Shown: piece after piece, positions 24,922-33,842 of the stretch
How positions within the stretch are numbered: position 1 is the first letter of the stretch
Layout: the number at the start of each line of letters is the position of its first letter
Source of the DNA: SIG710 sp045604985
GTDB lineage: Bacteria > Bacillota > Clostridia > Oscillospirales > CAG-272
Direction: 5' to 3'
Length of the DNA stretch: 44,688 nucleotides
Assembly: GCA_045604985.1 (NCBI GenBank)
Contig: JAZUPD010000015.1
Coordinates: 1 to 44,688 of the forward strand
Made by a program: the position numbers and the translations under genes
Notes under the pieces: generated by a model
Told to the model about the DNA's origin: nothing
What the model saw: only the letters and a program-made list of their open reading frames with translations
Database searches by the model: none

Positions 24922-26005
24922 TATCTTCTCCTTCTCCTAAAAGGTTATTTACATTTTTGATATGTGTGCTTCCGCCATCCAGCATACTTGAAATATTTCC
25001 GCTGATGGACGAGATGGTGGAAAGCACCTTTGCATAGTCCATTCTGGTCGGTCCTATAACTCCGATAGCACCCACGGTTTTTCCGTCCTTGTCTTTTATT
25101 GCCTTGAAGACGATAGATGAATTGTTCATTACCTTGAGAGGACTTTCCGAACCGATATAGACGCTTATATCCTCTTTATCGCTATTCGAGACCATATTAA
25201 GGATATCATCTTGATTTTCAAGAGCACCAAGCAGCTCCTTGAAGCGGGACATATCTGAAAATTCGGGATACTGAAGCAAATGGTCGATTCCCGAATAGCG
25301 GAGAGAGCCTCCGTTTATCTCGTTCATGACCTCATAAACGCTTTTGATGAGCGTTCCGGCAAGAGAAGCATATTCGTTCATCATTCCCTCGAATTTCATA
25401 ACGATGGGAAGGGTTATCCTATCTGCCGAAAGTCCCGCAAAGCAGGCGTTAAGGCTATCGGATATGCTATCAGCATTTTTTCTGTCTATTTCGTTCTCGC
25501 TTACGATGCTTCGAGATTTCACGTTTCCAATAGAGGTGAGCATAACAACGATGAAATTATGCTCGTCGAGATAAATTATCTCAAATCTGCTGATAAATGC
25601 CGCCGCAGGACGGGGCTTGATAGCGATTCCCGTATAATTCGTAAGAGAGGATGCCAGCTTTGAGGCTGATTCGAGAACCTTATCTATCTCATGCATTTTA
25701 ACCTTCATCAGATCACTCATGCCCACAAGGTCGGCATTTGCCTTAGCGTAGCTGTCGGCAAGGGAGTCAACATAAAATCTATATCCCATGTCCGATGGTA
25801 TCCTTCCCGAGGACGTATGAGGCTGTTCCAGATACCCAAGTGCTTCAAGCTCTGACATTTCGTTTCTGATGGTGGCGGAGGAACAATTTATCTGCTTATT
25901 TTCCGTGAGATACTTTGAGCCTACCGGCTCACCCGTTTCGATATGCGCTTCAATAATAGCTTTTAGAATTAGTTTTTTGCGTTCGCTCAGCTCATTCCTG
26001 CACAT
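24914..26005 (-). CDS. hrcA: Heat-inducible repressor HrcA
   Basis: Repressor that binds CIRCE and controls the dnaK operon together with GroE. The 363-residue protein starts MCRNELSERKKLILKAIIEAHI, with a winged-helix DNA-binding domain (about 1-80, including SSATIRNEMSELEALGYLEQ) and a dimerisation domain ending in GAIGVIGPTRMDYAK (about 320-334). AAGGAGGG lies nine bases before ATG 26005; the longer frame would run into the CIRCE region. First gene of the operon. Confidence 0.97.
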   Translation of the reverse strand: MCRNELSERKKLILKAIIEAHIETGEPVGSKYLTENKQINCSSATIRNEMSELEALGYLEQPHTSSGRIPSDMGYRFYVDSLADSYAKANADLVGMSDLMKVKMHEIDKVLESASKLASSLTNYTGIAIKPRPAAAFISRFEIIYLDEHNFIVVMLTSIGNVKSRSIVSENEIDRKNADSISDSLNACFAGLSADRITLPIVMKFEGMMNEYASLAGTLIKSVYEVMNEINGGSLRYSGIDHLLQYPEFSDMSRFKELLGALENQDDILNMVSNSDKEDISVYIGSESPLKVMNNSSIVFKAIKDKDGKTVGAIGVIGPTRMDYAKVLSTISSISGNISSMLDGGSTHIKNVNNLLGEGEDNG

Positions 26006-26033
26006 AAGTGAAGTCCCTCCTTTCAACAATCTT

Positions 26034-26060
26034 TTAGCACTCATATAAGCCGAGTGCTAA
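26034..26060. promoter_or_regulatory. CIRCE operator
   Basis: A perfect 9-bp inverted repeat TTAGCACTC and GAGTGCTAA with a 9-nt spacer; HrcA binding site. It lies between the operon promoter and the hrcA start, so the gene regulates itself. Confidence 0.98.
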
Positions 26061-26071
26061 TCGACATTAAA

Positions 26072-26100
26072 AATTTACCATATAATTTTCATTTTGTCAA
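26072..26100 (-). promoter_or_regulatory. Promoter of the hrcA-grpE-dnaK-dnaJ operon
   Basis: On the minus strand TTGACA (26100-26095), 17-nt spacer, TAAATT (26077-26072), followed directly by CIRCE. Confidence 0.88.
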
Positions 26101-26259
26101 TAAGAATTTTGAGATATTTTATTAACGAACTGTAAATATCACAAAAATCAAGCATTTTTAAGTGCTTTTTGGCGTTTTGAGCGGTAATTTATATCTGTGA
26201 TTTTGAATATTTACATTTTTTCGTTCGATTATTCACGGGGATGAATTAAATTGAAAAAA

Positions 26260-26312
26260 TTAGCACTCGTTTCCTTTGACCGCAAAAAACCGCCATGGAA
26301 ACGAGTGCTTTT
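26260..26312 (-). terminator. Terminator of the O-acetylation unit with CIRCE-like half-sites
   Basis: A 13-bp perfect stem (26262-26274 with 26297-26309) with a 22-nt loop, followed on the minus strand by a T-rich tract. The stem holds TTAGCACTC and GAGTGCT, the CIRCE half-sites, about 34 bases apart. Confidence 0.7.
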
Positions 26313-26316
26313 ATTA

Positions 26317-27462
26317 TCAGTTCAGTATTTTACTGCTGTTAAGAACAAGTGTGCTGTAAAGGAAAAGCACGTCTGCATTTTCGAAATCATAGCCGAAAAC
26401 GCTTGCCATATTTCCAAGATAGGAGCTTGGAACATAGCGGATGTCAATCACCGTTATCTTTGCATAGCTTTCGGCAAGAAGGGGTGCGATACTGCTTCCG
26501 AAGGAGTCGCGGAATAGGATAAGCTCCTTGTCGGTGTCAGCGTTGGGATTTTCGATCACAACATAAGGTGTTGCGCCCGAGAGAAACATTTCATAAGGGT
26601 CTTTACCATACGCCTTTTCCATATTATAGATCTCAGAGGCGATAGGCTTTGAGGTAGTGGGATGGGCAATGGTCACCTTAAAGGAATCTATCGTTTCATT
26701 CGTCAGATATTTAATGGTATCGGGGGGCAAGGGGAGGGCAGACTGACCGTAATAAACGCCATAGAAGGGATTATCAAGTGTATTTACTGTATGCTCTCCT
26801 GTTGCCTCTGCTCCCATTCCTAAGAGCAGCGCATTTGTTACATCTTCGATATTTTCCTGCTTCCAATGTGTGTCGGTCTTATAATAATCACCGATCGAGA
26901 GGAGAGGGATAATATCTATATAATCTGCAAAATCGGTTTTTTCGCAAAGGTCTGATATCATCTTGTCGTAATCAGCACTGGGATAGCCGTTCGGCTCCGC
27001 AAGGAAATAGTTTTTATCGGGGATAACGGAAAGATAAATGTTGTCGGTCTTGCCTTCAAGATAGGTCTTATAAATAAATTCAAATCTTGATGCGGCATGG
27101 TCTGTCATCTCATCCTTTAAGGGATAATCAAGCTTTGAAGCATAGCCGTCTGCAAAATAAATACCGTTGTTTTCCTTTTGAAGCATGATATAATTTGAAA
27201 AAATAGCTTTAAGAGTTCTGAATTCGTCCCTGAATGGAAAGGCGTCGATGGCATATTTTTCAAATTTTGACATGAAGCTGTCGCTGTATTCAACTCCGTC
27301 TTTCATAATGCTTTCCATATTAAATTCGGGAAAGGACGCCGGAGGACGCCTCTCGGCATCGAGAAAATCATCCTTTGGCATAAAGATACAGAGTGCTGTA
27401 AGCGAAAAGATGATAAATGCCATAAGAATGCAAATTATTCTGTTTTTAATTTTTGTATTCAT
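26317..27462 (-). CDS. DHHW-family protein, polysaccharide O-acetylation partner
   Basis: A 381-residue protein with one N-terminal membrane helix (about 8-28) and an extracellular AlgJ/AlgX-like SGNH-type domain. Conserved features are the TDTHWKQ segment (about 194-200) and FRDSFGSS (about 316-323), the likely catalytic Asp-His and Ser. These proteins take acetyl groups from an MBOAT partner and move them to a cell-surface polymer. The MBOAT gene lies 15 bases upstream and forms one unit with it. The acceptor polymer is unknown. Confidence 0.88.
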   Translation of the reverse strand: MNTKIKNRIICILMAFIIFSLTALCIFMPKDDFLDAERRPPASFPEFNMESIMKDGVEYSDSFMSKFEKYAIDAFPFRDEFRTLKAIFSNYIMLQKENNGIYFADGYASKLDYPLKDEMTDHAASRFEFIYKTYLEGKTDNIYLSVIPDKNYFLAEPNGYPSADYDKMISDLCEKTDFADYIDIIPLLSIGDYYKTDTHWKQENIEDVTNALLLGMGAEATGEHTVNTLDNPFYGVYYGQSALPLPPDTIKYLTNETIDSFKVTIAHPTTSKPIASEIYNMEKAYGKDPYEMFLSGATPYVVIENPNADTDKELILFRDSFGSSIAPLLAESYAKITVIDIRYVPSSYLGNMASVFGYDFENADVLFLYSTLVLNSSKILN

Positions 27463-27477
27463 AAAAGCTTACCTCCG

Positions 27478-28878
27478 TTAGAATCTGAAATAAAGGAATG
27501 GGCTGAATGAGCCATCAACGAGATAAGCCACAACGATAAGGAATATTGCTACAAGGAATATTGGCTCTGCAATGTTGACTATCTTTCCGAGCTTTTCGGA
27601 TGATGAAAGCTTCATTGCGGTATTCCTTATGATAGGTGTTGAGCCTACAAAAGCCATTATAAATATAACTGCGTAGCTCCTTATATGATAAAGTATCTCG
27701 TTGGTTGCAAGGGGGATATCACCTGCGCCGAACATTCCACCGATATAGGTGAATGCCTCCGCCAAATCTGTCGCATTGAACACGATAAAACTGAGAACAG
27801 CCGCAAGAAGCGTATAAACATGACTGATGATTTTACTATTATTAAGATACTTATAGAGCCAAAATTTTTCGATGATAAGCAAAATTCCGAAGAACAGACC
27901 CCACACTATAAAATTCCATGCAGCGCCATGCCAGAAGCCCGTAAGGAACCAAACCACGAAAATATTGAAGATATGACGCCATTTTGAAACTCTGTTTCCT
28001 CCAAGAGGAATATAAACATAGTCACGGAACCAAGATCCGAGAGACATATGCCAGCGTCTCCAAAATTCGGTTGCGCTCTTTGAAATGTAGGGATAATTGA
28101 AGTTTTCGAGGAATTTGAAGCCGAGGATCTTACCAAAACCTATGGCCATATCGCTATAACCGGAGAAGTCAAAATAAATATAAAGGGCAACAGAGATACC
28201 GTATACCCAATAGAGCAGTACCGATTTTTCATCGGTAGTTTTAAGAAGATCGCAAAGCTCGCTTAGGCGGTCTGCAATCAGTATTTTTTTACTAAGACCT
28301 ATCATAAATCGGCGGATGCCCTCAGACGCCATATCAAAGCTGTGTATTCTTTGCTTTAGTTCTGAGGCAATATCAACGTAACGGACGATAGGACCTGCGA
28401 TAAGCTGAGGAAACATAGAAACATATGCAGCAAGGTCGATGAGGTTTTTCTGTGCGGGAACGCCTCTGTAGACGTCTATAACATAGCTGACTGTCTGGAA
28501 AGTATAGAAGCTGATACCCACGGGGAGGGTTATTTTCAGAAAGCCGATGTTGCTTCCGAAGATGCTGTTGATGTTTTCAATAAAGAAATTCGTATATTTG
28601 AAATATAGCATAAAGGCGAGAATAGTACCTGCGGCAGCCCATGTGAATGCGAGGCTGATAGCCTTTTTTGCTCTGAATTTTTCGACAAGAAGGCCAAAAA
28701 TATAGCCAATAAGAATGGCTGAGACCATTAGGAGGGCATATTTAACACCGCCCCAGGCATAGAAAAGAAGGCTGAATACAAGCAGAACTGCGTTTTTCAG
28801 CTTAAACGGAACTGCAAAATATATGAGCAAAAATGCCGCAAGGAAATAAAAAAGATATGTTATACTTGAAAAGAGCAC
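27478..28878 (-). CDS. MBOAT O-acyltransferase (AlgI/PatA-like)
   Basis: A 466-residue multispanning membrane protein with about 11-12 helices. The MBOAT signature runs through FWRRWHMSLGSWFRDYVYIPLGG (given here in part: WRRWHMSLGSWFRDY, about 267-281) and the catalytic His in FWHGAAWNF (about 317-325). It would carry acetyl from cytosolic acetyl-CoA across the membrane for transfer by the DHHW protein encoded next. Together they form an O-acetylation module for a secondary cell-wall or exported polysaccharide. Confidence 0.93.
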   Translation of the reverse strand: MLFSSITYLFYFLAAFLLIYFAVPFKLKNAVLLVFSLLFYAWGGVKYALLMVSAILIGYIFGLLVEKFRAKKAISLAFTWAAAGTILAFMLYFKYTNFFIENINSIFGSNIGFLKITLPVGISFYTFQTVSYVIDVYRGVPAQKNLIDLAAYVSMFPQLIAGPIVRYVDIASELKQRIHSFDMASEGIRRFMIGLSKKILIADRLSELCDLLKTTDEKSVLLYWVYGISVALYIYFDFSGYSDMAIGFGKILGFKFLENFNYPYISKSATEFWRRWHMSLGSWFRDYVYIPLGGNRVSKWRHIFNIFVVWFLTGFWHGAAWNFIVWGLFFGILLIIEKFWLYKYLNNSKIISHVYTLLAAVLSFIVFNATDLAEAFTYIGGMFGAGDIPLATNEILYHIRSYAVIFIMAFVGSTPIIRNTAMKLSSSEKLGKIVNIAEPIFLVAIFLIVVAYLVDGSFSPFLYFRF

Positions 28879-28937
28879 TTTTAAAATTTACCTCCGATTT
28901 TTTATTATGAAGAACAGATGAAAAAGCTAAATAAGAT

Positions 28938-28970
28938 GGCGGATACGGCAATGCCGTATCCGCCGTAATG
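28938..28970 (-). terminator. Hairpin after the lipoprotein gene, possible terminator
   Basis: An 11-bp perfect GC-rich stem (28938-28948 with 28954-28964), 5-nt loop, followed on the minus strand by ATCTTATTT. Weak T-tract. Confidence 0.6.
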
Positions 28971-29004
28971 TACACGAGTGTGGTAAGTGATTAAGTTTTA
29001 ACTA

Positions 29005-29613
29005 TTAAAGGTCGCCGCCCTCGGAAGGAACGTCGGGATTATTAGAGAATGGGCACATAAGGAAGAATACTGTGTTGCCAACATTCTCAACGATGGTTTC
29101 GTCTGCTGTTACGCATATCTGCCATCTGGGATCAGCATTTGCAGAAAGCTCTGCCTTGAAAGCGTCAACGTCTGCGCCGTCCTCAAGAGTGAAAACATAT
29201 CCAACGAAAGCGATAGAGCCCATCATAGGACCAAAGTTTACGCATTCCTTCCAGCCTGTGGGAGCAGCTGTAAAGCCGGGCATCCACTCAGCTCCTGCTT
29301 CCATGGGCATTGCGCCTCCCATGAAGAGAATGCTCTCGTGTGTGATAACTGCATTTGCAAGCTCCTCAGCGGTTGCTGCGGGATTTGCTGTGATAGCATC
29401 ATTGAAAACGCCAAGAAGCGTTTGACCCCATGTTTCGCCTGCTACTTCGCCGCCATCTGCGGATTCGGTATCTACCGTAGCATCTGTGTCAACGACAGTA
29501 TCAGATGTGGTGTCAAGAGTTGTGTCTGTATCCTTTGCATCATTTGTGCTGCCGCAAGAAACTATTGCGAACACCATGATAGAAGCAAGGATGAGTGCAA
29601 GAAACTTTTTCAT
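29005..29613 (-). CDS. Lipoprotein of unknown function
   Basis: A 202-residue predicted lipoprotein with signal MKKFLALILASIMVFAIVSCG (C20), then a low-complexity Asp/Thr linker (about 22-58) and an exported domain with no family recognised. The domain has EELANAVITHESILFMGG, MPGFTAAPTGW and a segment about VDAFKAELSANADPRWQIC, with two cysteines that could form a disulfide. AAGGAGAAC lies before ATG 29613. It is near the MBOAT/DHHW pair on the same strand but has a hairpin between. Confidence 0.8.
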   Translation of the reverse strand: MKKFLALILASIMVFAIVSCGSTNDAKDTDTTLDTTSDTVVDTDATVDTESADGGEVAGETWGQTLLGVFNDAITANPAATAEELANAVITHESILFMGGAMPMEAGAEWMPGFTAAPTGWKECVNFGPMMGSIAFVGYVFTLEDGADVDAFKAELSANADPRWQICVTADETIVENVGNTVFFLMCPFSNNPDVPSEGGDL

Positions 29614-29776
29614 AATAGTTCTCCTTAATAATTTTTCTTAATTTTTTCGGGACATATGCGTCCACTTACCCAAAGACGCAGGAAAGAAGTAAATGTTCCC
29701 GAAAAATCAAAAAATTTTTATCAACAAAAACATAAGCCGCCAAACGATGATGACGGCTTACATTTATTGTTTACAA

Positions 29777-29852
29777 TGGAGCTACTAATCAGATTCGAAC
29801 TGATGACCTCGTCATTACCAATGACGTGCGCTACCTGCTGCGCCATAGTAGC
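29777..29852 (-). tRNA. tRNA-Thr (anticodon GGT)
   Basis: 76 nt including encoded CCA. The acceptor arms pair over 7 bp, the D arm is GCGC/GCGC, the anticodon stem loop is CGTCA-TTGGTAA-TGACG with anticodon GGT, and the T loop is TTCGAAT. It stands alone. Confidence 0.97.
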
Positions 29853-29872
29853 AAAATTGTTCAACGAGAGAC

Positions 29873-29901
29873 ATTTTATCATAAAACGTATCGTTTGTCA
29901 A
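29873..29901 (-). promoter_or_regulatory. Promoter of tRNA-Thr(GGT)
   Basis: On the minus strand TTGACA (29901-29896), 17-nt spacer, TAAAAT (29878-29873). Confidence 0.88.
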
Positions 29902-29974
29902 TAGTTTTTTCAAAAAAAGTTGTTTTACGCATGATTTTTGTTTTTTACCGATTGGAAATATAAATAAGAATTTA

Positions 29975-30130
29975 TCGGTGCGTGAAGACTCTGCCGATTA
30001 AAAGTTTTCGTCGACCTTTTTCAAAAGGTCGTGTGACCTGCGACAAGCACGCAAGGGTTTGACCACGCAAGTTAAAAAAAGCTTGACCAAAACTTTCACT
30101 GACAGCGTTGGCGGTAACCTCTTGGAAACC
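29975..30130. repeat. Intergenic imperfect inverted-repeat element, copy 2
   Basis: Shares the inner right arm of copy 1 (about 30078-30112, core AAGCTTGACCAAAACTTT) and a left arm starting AAAAGTTTTCGTCGAC near 30000. The ends are less well kept than in copy 1. It lies just upstream of the T-box promoter. Exact boundaries are uncertain. Confidence 0.65.
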
Positions 30131-30147
30131 CCTATTTGAAAAAATAG

Positions 30148-30176
30148 TTGACAAAATGAAAAAAGTGTGTTACAAT
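30148..30176 (+). promoter_or_regulatory. Promoter of the T-box/SHOCT/valS unit
   Basis: TTGACA 30148-30153, 17-nt spacer, TACAAT 30171-30176. Confidence 0.9.
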
Positions 30177-30182
30177 GGCATA

Positions 30183-30435
30183 TAAACGCAGTGACGGGAA
30201 GGAGTAGTCGATGCTTTTTGCCAATAGAGAGCGGAGGAGGGTGGAAGCTCCGCGGCAATGATCGGTGAAGTAGTCCCCGAGCGGTCACGGCGAACGGCTT
30301 TTTTTGCCTATTAGTCCTGAACGGTATCTTCCGTTATAGAGAGCTGTATTTTTGTACAGATGAGAGCGTGCTTTGCACGAAATCAGGTGGTACCGCGCTT
30401 CGGCGTCCTGAAAAGGATGTCGGGCGCTTTTTTAT
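30183..30435 (+). promoter_or_regulatory. T-box riboswitch, valine-specific
   Basis: A tRNA-sensing leader that lets transcription through when uncharged tRNA-Val binds. Stem I starts with GTGAC (30191-30195) pairing with GTCAC (30284-30288), with AGTA (30203-30206) and an AGAGAG motif near 30225. The specifier side reads GAA (30267-30269) then GTA (30270-30272) and GTC; both triplets are valine codons. The T-box motif AGGTGGTACCGCG is at 30385-30397, and it forms part of a terminator (about 30395-30434) with a T run. The next gene is a SHOCT protein and valS comes after it. Confidence 0.93.
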
Positions 30436-30509
30436 TGTGACATTTTCAAAGAACAGTGAAAAATTCGGGGTATTATTTACTAAACGATTAAAATTTTAGG
30501 AGAAAGTTT

Positions 30510-31088
30510 ATGTGGATTATATGGACAATATTGTTTGGTTTTTTTATAGGAATTATGATGATTGTTTGGTTGGAAATAAACAGAAAGAATGCTCATAAAA
30601 GCACGGTCAGCAGATTTAACGAGAATATCAGCACGGAAAATGTTGTATTTGATTTTAAAGGGTCAAACGGTAGGCTTGTTGTTTGCGATGATAAAATATT
30701 CATACTTAAAGATAGTATGCCCGGAGATTACAGCAACAGCATGGCAACAAACAAAAGTATTCCCATGCAATCAATAAAAAGTGTTCAGGTTCAGCAAACT
30801 TTTATCCAATTCGGTGTTTTGGGAGATAGAAAGGCTTCAAGCGGAACAAGTGGAGCTTATTATGATGAAAATTCTATTTTACTTAAAAATCGTGAACAGT
30901 TGAACGAAGCTTTAAAAATCAAAAAATATATTGAAAATTGTATTTCCGAGAAAAAAAGCAGTGAAAAAGAGACAGCTAATTCAATTTCAGCTGCCGATGA
31001 AATACTTAAACTAAAACAGCTATTGGATATGGGAATTATAACAGCGGAAGAATTTGAAGCAAAAAAGAAGCAATTATTAGGACTATGA
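30510..31088 (+). CDS. SHOCT-domain membrane protein
   Basis: A 192-residue protein with an N-terminal membrane helix (about 3-23), a PH-like or DUF4429-type beta domain (about 38-135: GRLVVCDDKIFILKD, SIPMQSIKSVQV, YYDENSILLKNREQLNEA), a charged linker and a C-terminal SHOCT motif DEILKLKQLLDMGIITAEEF (about 166-185). AGGAGA precedes ATG 30510. Codon use is richer in A and T (TTA, ATA, AAA) than in valS and other neighbours, which suggests a foreign or recent insertion. It lies between the T-box and valS. Function unknown. Confidence 0.85.
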   Translation: MWIIWTILFGFFIGIMMIVWLEINRKNAHKSTVSRFNENISTENVVFDFKGSNGRLVVCDDKIFILKDSMPGDYSNSMATNKSIPMQSIKSVQVQQTFIQFGVLGDRKASSGTSGAYYDENSILLKNREQLNEALKIKKYIENCISEKKSSEKETANSISAADEILKLKQLLDMGIITAEEFEAKKKQLLGL

Positions 31089-31153
31089 TTGTCCATGTGA
31101 ATGGTAAGAAACAAGCAGATAATAAATACTTATATAAATCAGGAGGTCAAAAA

Positions 31154-33799
31154 ATGAACATGACAGAACTTTCAAAGACCTATGCACCGAGGGAATTTGA
31201 GGACAGAATTTATAAAGATTGGTGCGACAAGGGCTATTTTACGCCCGATCCCAAGGACGGAAAGCCCGCATTCAGCGTGGTTATTCCCCCTCCGAACGTA
31301 ACGGGACAGCTTCACATGGGTCACGCCCTTGATGAAACTCTCCAAGACATTCTCGTCCGCTATAAGAGAATGCAGGGCTTCAGCACTCTTTGGGTTCCCG
31401 GTACAGACCATGCGGGAATCGCAACTCAGATAAAGGTCGAGGAGCAGCTTCGTGTAAACGAAGGTCTTACCCGCTATGACCTTGGCAGAGAAAAATTCCT
31501 TGAGAGAGTTTGGAGCTGGAAGGAGCAGTACGGCGGAAGGATAATAAGCCAGCTCAAAAAACTCGGTGCTTCCTGCGACTGGACAAGAGAACGCTTCACA
31601 ATGGATGAGGGTTGCTCGAGAGCGGTTCGCGAGGTTTTTGTTAACCTCTATGACAAGGGACTTATTTACAGAGGAAACCGCATTATCAACTGGTGTCCTC
31701 ATTGTATCACCGCACTTTCTGATGCGGAGGTTGAATACACCGAGCAGAACGGTAATTTCTGGCATATCAAATACCCCATAAAGGGCGAGGACGGCTTTGT
31801 TGAGATCGCAACCACGCGTCCCGAAACTATGTTCGGTGATACTGCCGTTGCTGTCAATCCCGAGGATGAAAATACAAAGCACCTCATCGGAAAAACTCTT
31901 ATTCTTCCTCTTGTTGGCAGAGAGCTTCCCGTAATTGCCGACGATTATGTTGAGATCGGCTTCGGTACGGGCTGCGTTAAGATAACTCCCGCTCATGACC
32001 CTAATGACTTCCTTGTTGGACAGAGACATAACCTTGAGCAGATCAGAGTTATGAACGATGATGCAACGATGAACGCTTATGCGGGTAAATACGAGGGAAT
32101 GGACAGATATGCTTGCCGCAAAGCACTCGTGGCTGATCTGGAAGCTGAAGGATATCTTATTAAAACTGTTCCTCATGCTCATAATGTTGGTACTTGCTAT
32201 CGTTGCCATAATACAGTTGAGCCTCTAACTTCAAATCAGTGGTTTGTAAAGATGGAGCCTCTTGCAAAGCCGGCTCTCGAGGTCGTTTACGACGGAAGAG
32301 TTAAGTTTGAGCCGGAAAGATTTACAAAGACATATACAAACTGGATGGAAAATGTACATGACTGGTGTATTTCCCGTCAGCTTTGGTGGGGTCACAGAAT
32401 TCCCGCCTTCTATTGCGATGCCTGCGGTGAGATGACGGTTTCAAAGACCGATATCGACAAGTGTCCGAAGTGCGGCGCACCCGTCAGACAGGAAAATGAC
32501 GTTCTTGACACATGGTTCTCCTCCGCTCTCTGGCCCTTCTCCACAATGGGATGGCCCGACAAGACCGAGGAACTTGCAAAATACTATCCCACAAGCGTTC
32601 TTGTAACAGGTTATGACATCATCTTCTTCTGGGTTGCAAGAATGGTATTCTCCGGAATGGAGCATATGGGTAAAGAACCTTTCTCAACGGTATTTATTCA
32701 CGGTCTTGTCCGTGATGCACAGGGCAGAAAGATGTCAAAATCTCTCGGAAACGGCATTGATCCCCTTGAGATCATTGATAAATACGGCGCAGATGCTCTT
32801 CGCTTTGCACTTGCAACCGGTAACTCCCCCGGAAATGATATGCGTTTCTCGGATGAGAAGATCGAGGCGGCAAGAAACTTTGCAAATAAGCTCTGGAATG
32901 CTTCCCGCTTCGTTCGCATGAACCTTACAATTGACAAAATCACACTTCCCGAGGAGAAGGATCTTGCCCTTGAGGATAAATGGATCTTAAAGAAGCTCAA
33001 TGACCTTGTGGAGACAGCCGCAAAGGCACTCGATTCCTATGAGATCGGCGTTGCACTTTCATCAATTTACGATTTTATTTGGGATATTTTCTGCGATTGG
33101 TATATCGAGCTTTGCAAAATTCGACTTTCTGATAAAGAAAATGGGAACAATTTGGTAGCGCAGAACGTCATATCTTATGTACTCACCGTGGCACTTAAGC
33201 TTCTTCATCCCTTTATGCCCTTTATCACAGAGGAAATCTACCAATCATTGCCTCATGAGGATGAGAGCATTATGATCTCGGCTTATCCCTCCTCCTCAGC
33301 GAAGTTTGACTTTGCCGAGGATGCGGAGAGAATGGAAAGACTCATTTCCGCAATCCGTGCAATTCGCGCAAGAAGAAACGAGATGAATATCGTTCCTTCA
33401 AGAAAGGCAAAGGTCTATATCGCAACAAGGTACAGCGATTCCTTTAATGAAAACACTGCAGTATTCTTCAACCGTCTGGCATCGGCTTCCGAGGTCGAGA
33501 TCGCAGAGAACTTCGATTCCTCCGTTATTTCTGCTGATGACGCTGTGCAGATAGTAACAGATGCCGCAAGCATTTTCCTACCCCTTTCCGATATCATTGA
33601 TATTGAAAAGGAAAAGGTAAAGCTTGAGGGTGAGCTGAAAAAGACCGAGGGCGAGATAGCCCGTCTTGAGGGCAAGCTTTCAAATGCCGGATTTGTTGCA
33701 AAAGCACCTGCGGCGGTTGTTGAGGGAGAAAAGGAAAAGCTGGCTAAATACAAGGAAAAGCTCGAGGGAATCAAGGCGGCGATAGCAAAGCTTAAGTAA
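31154..33799 (+). CDS. valS: Valyl-tRNA synthetase
   Basis: Charges tRNA-Val. The 881-residue class I synthetase has the HIGH box as LHMGHALDETL (about 46-56), an editing domain (CP1, about 165-360, with TTRPETMFGDTAVAV), and GRKMSKSLGNGIDP (about 520-533, KMSKS). A C-terminal coiled-coil arm (about 815-880) is typical. ATG 31154 follows AGGAGG at 31141-31146; the upstream in-frame starts are rejected. It is downstream of a valine T-box and the SHOCT gene, without a clear promoter of its own. Confidence 0.97.
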   Translation: MNMTELSKTYAPREFEDRIYKDWCDKGYFTPDPKDGKPAFSVVIPPPNVTGQLHMGHALDETLQDILVRYKRMQGFSTLWVPGTDHAGIATQIKVEEQLRVNEGLTRYDLGREKFLERVWSWKEQYGGRIISQLKKLGASCDWTRERFTMDEGCSRAVREVFVNLYDKGLIYRGNRIINWCPHCITALSDAEVEYTEQNGNFWHIKYPIKGEDGFVEIATTRPETMFGDTAVAVNPEDENTKHLIGKTLILPLVGRELPVIADDYVEIGFGTGCVKITPAHDPNDFLVGQRHNLEQIRVMNDDATMNAYAGKYEGMDRYACRKALVADLEAEGYLIKTVPHAHNVGTCYRCHNTVEPLTSNQWFVKMEPLAKPALEVVYDGRVKFEPERFTKTYTNWMENVHDWCISRQLWWGHRIPAFYCDACGEMTVSKTDIDKCPKCGAPVRQENDVLDTWFSSALWPFSTMGWPDKTEELAKYYPTSVLVTGYDIIFFWVARMVFSGMEHMGKEPFSTVFIHGLVRDAQGRKMSKSLGNGIDPLEIIDKYGADALRFALATGNSPGNDMRFSDEKIEAARNFANKLWNASRFVRMNLTIDKITLPEEKDLALEDKWILKKLNDLVETAAKALDSYEIGVALSSIYDFIWDIFCDWYIELCKIRLSDKENGNNLVAQNVISYVLTVALKLLHPFMPFITEEIYQSLPHEDESIMISAYPSSSAKFDFAEDAERMERLISAIRAIRARRNEMNIVPSRKAKVYIATRYSDSFNENTAVFFNRLASASEVEIAENFDSSVISADDAVQIVTDAASIFLPLSDIIDIEKEKVKLEGELKKTEGEIARLEGKLSNAGFVAKAPAAVVEGEKEKLAKYKEKLEGIKAAIAKLK

Positions 33800-33842
33800 T
33801 CGAATAAAGTCCGCGGAATTTAAAAATTTGGAGGACGGTATT

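Larger units (their letters stand above)
26006..26316. other. Regulatory region of the dnaK operon and 3' terminator of the O-acetylation unit
   Basis: It holds the hrcA ribosome binding site, CIRCE, the operon promoter and, at the high end, the hairpin at 26262-26309. The stretch 26101-26250 is AT-rich and without visible features. Confidence 0.7.

Noticed and set aside
26251..26517. Plus-strand frame starting with TTG at 26251
   Set aside because: It runs through the terminator hairpin and then antisense to the DHHW gene.
29656..29904. Plus-strand frame over the tRNA-Thr(GGT) region
   Set aside because: It covers a clear tRNA gene on the other strand and shows no protein features.
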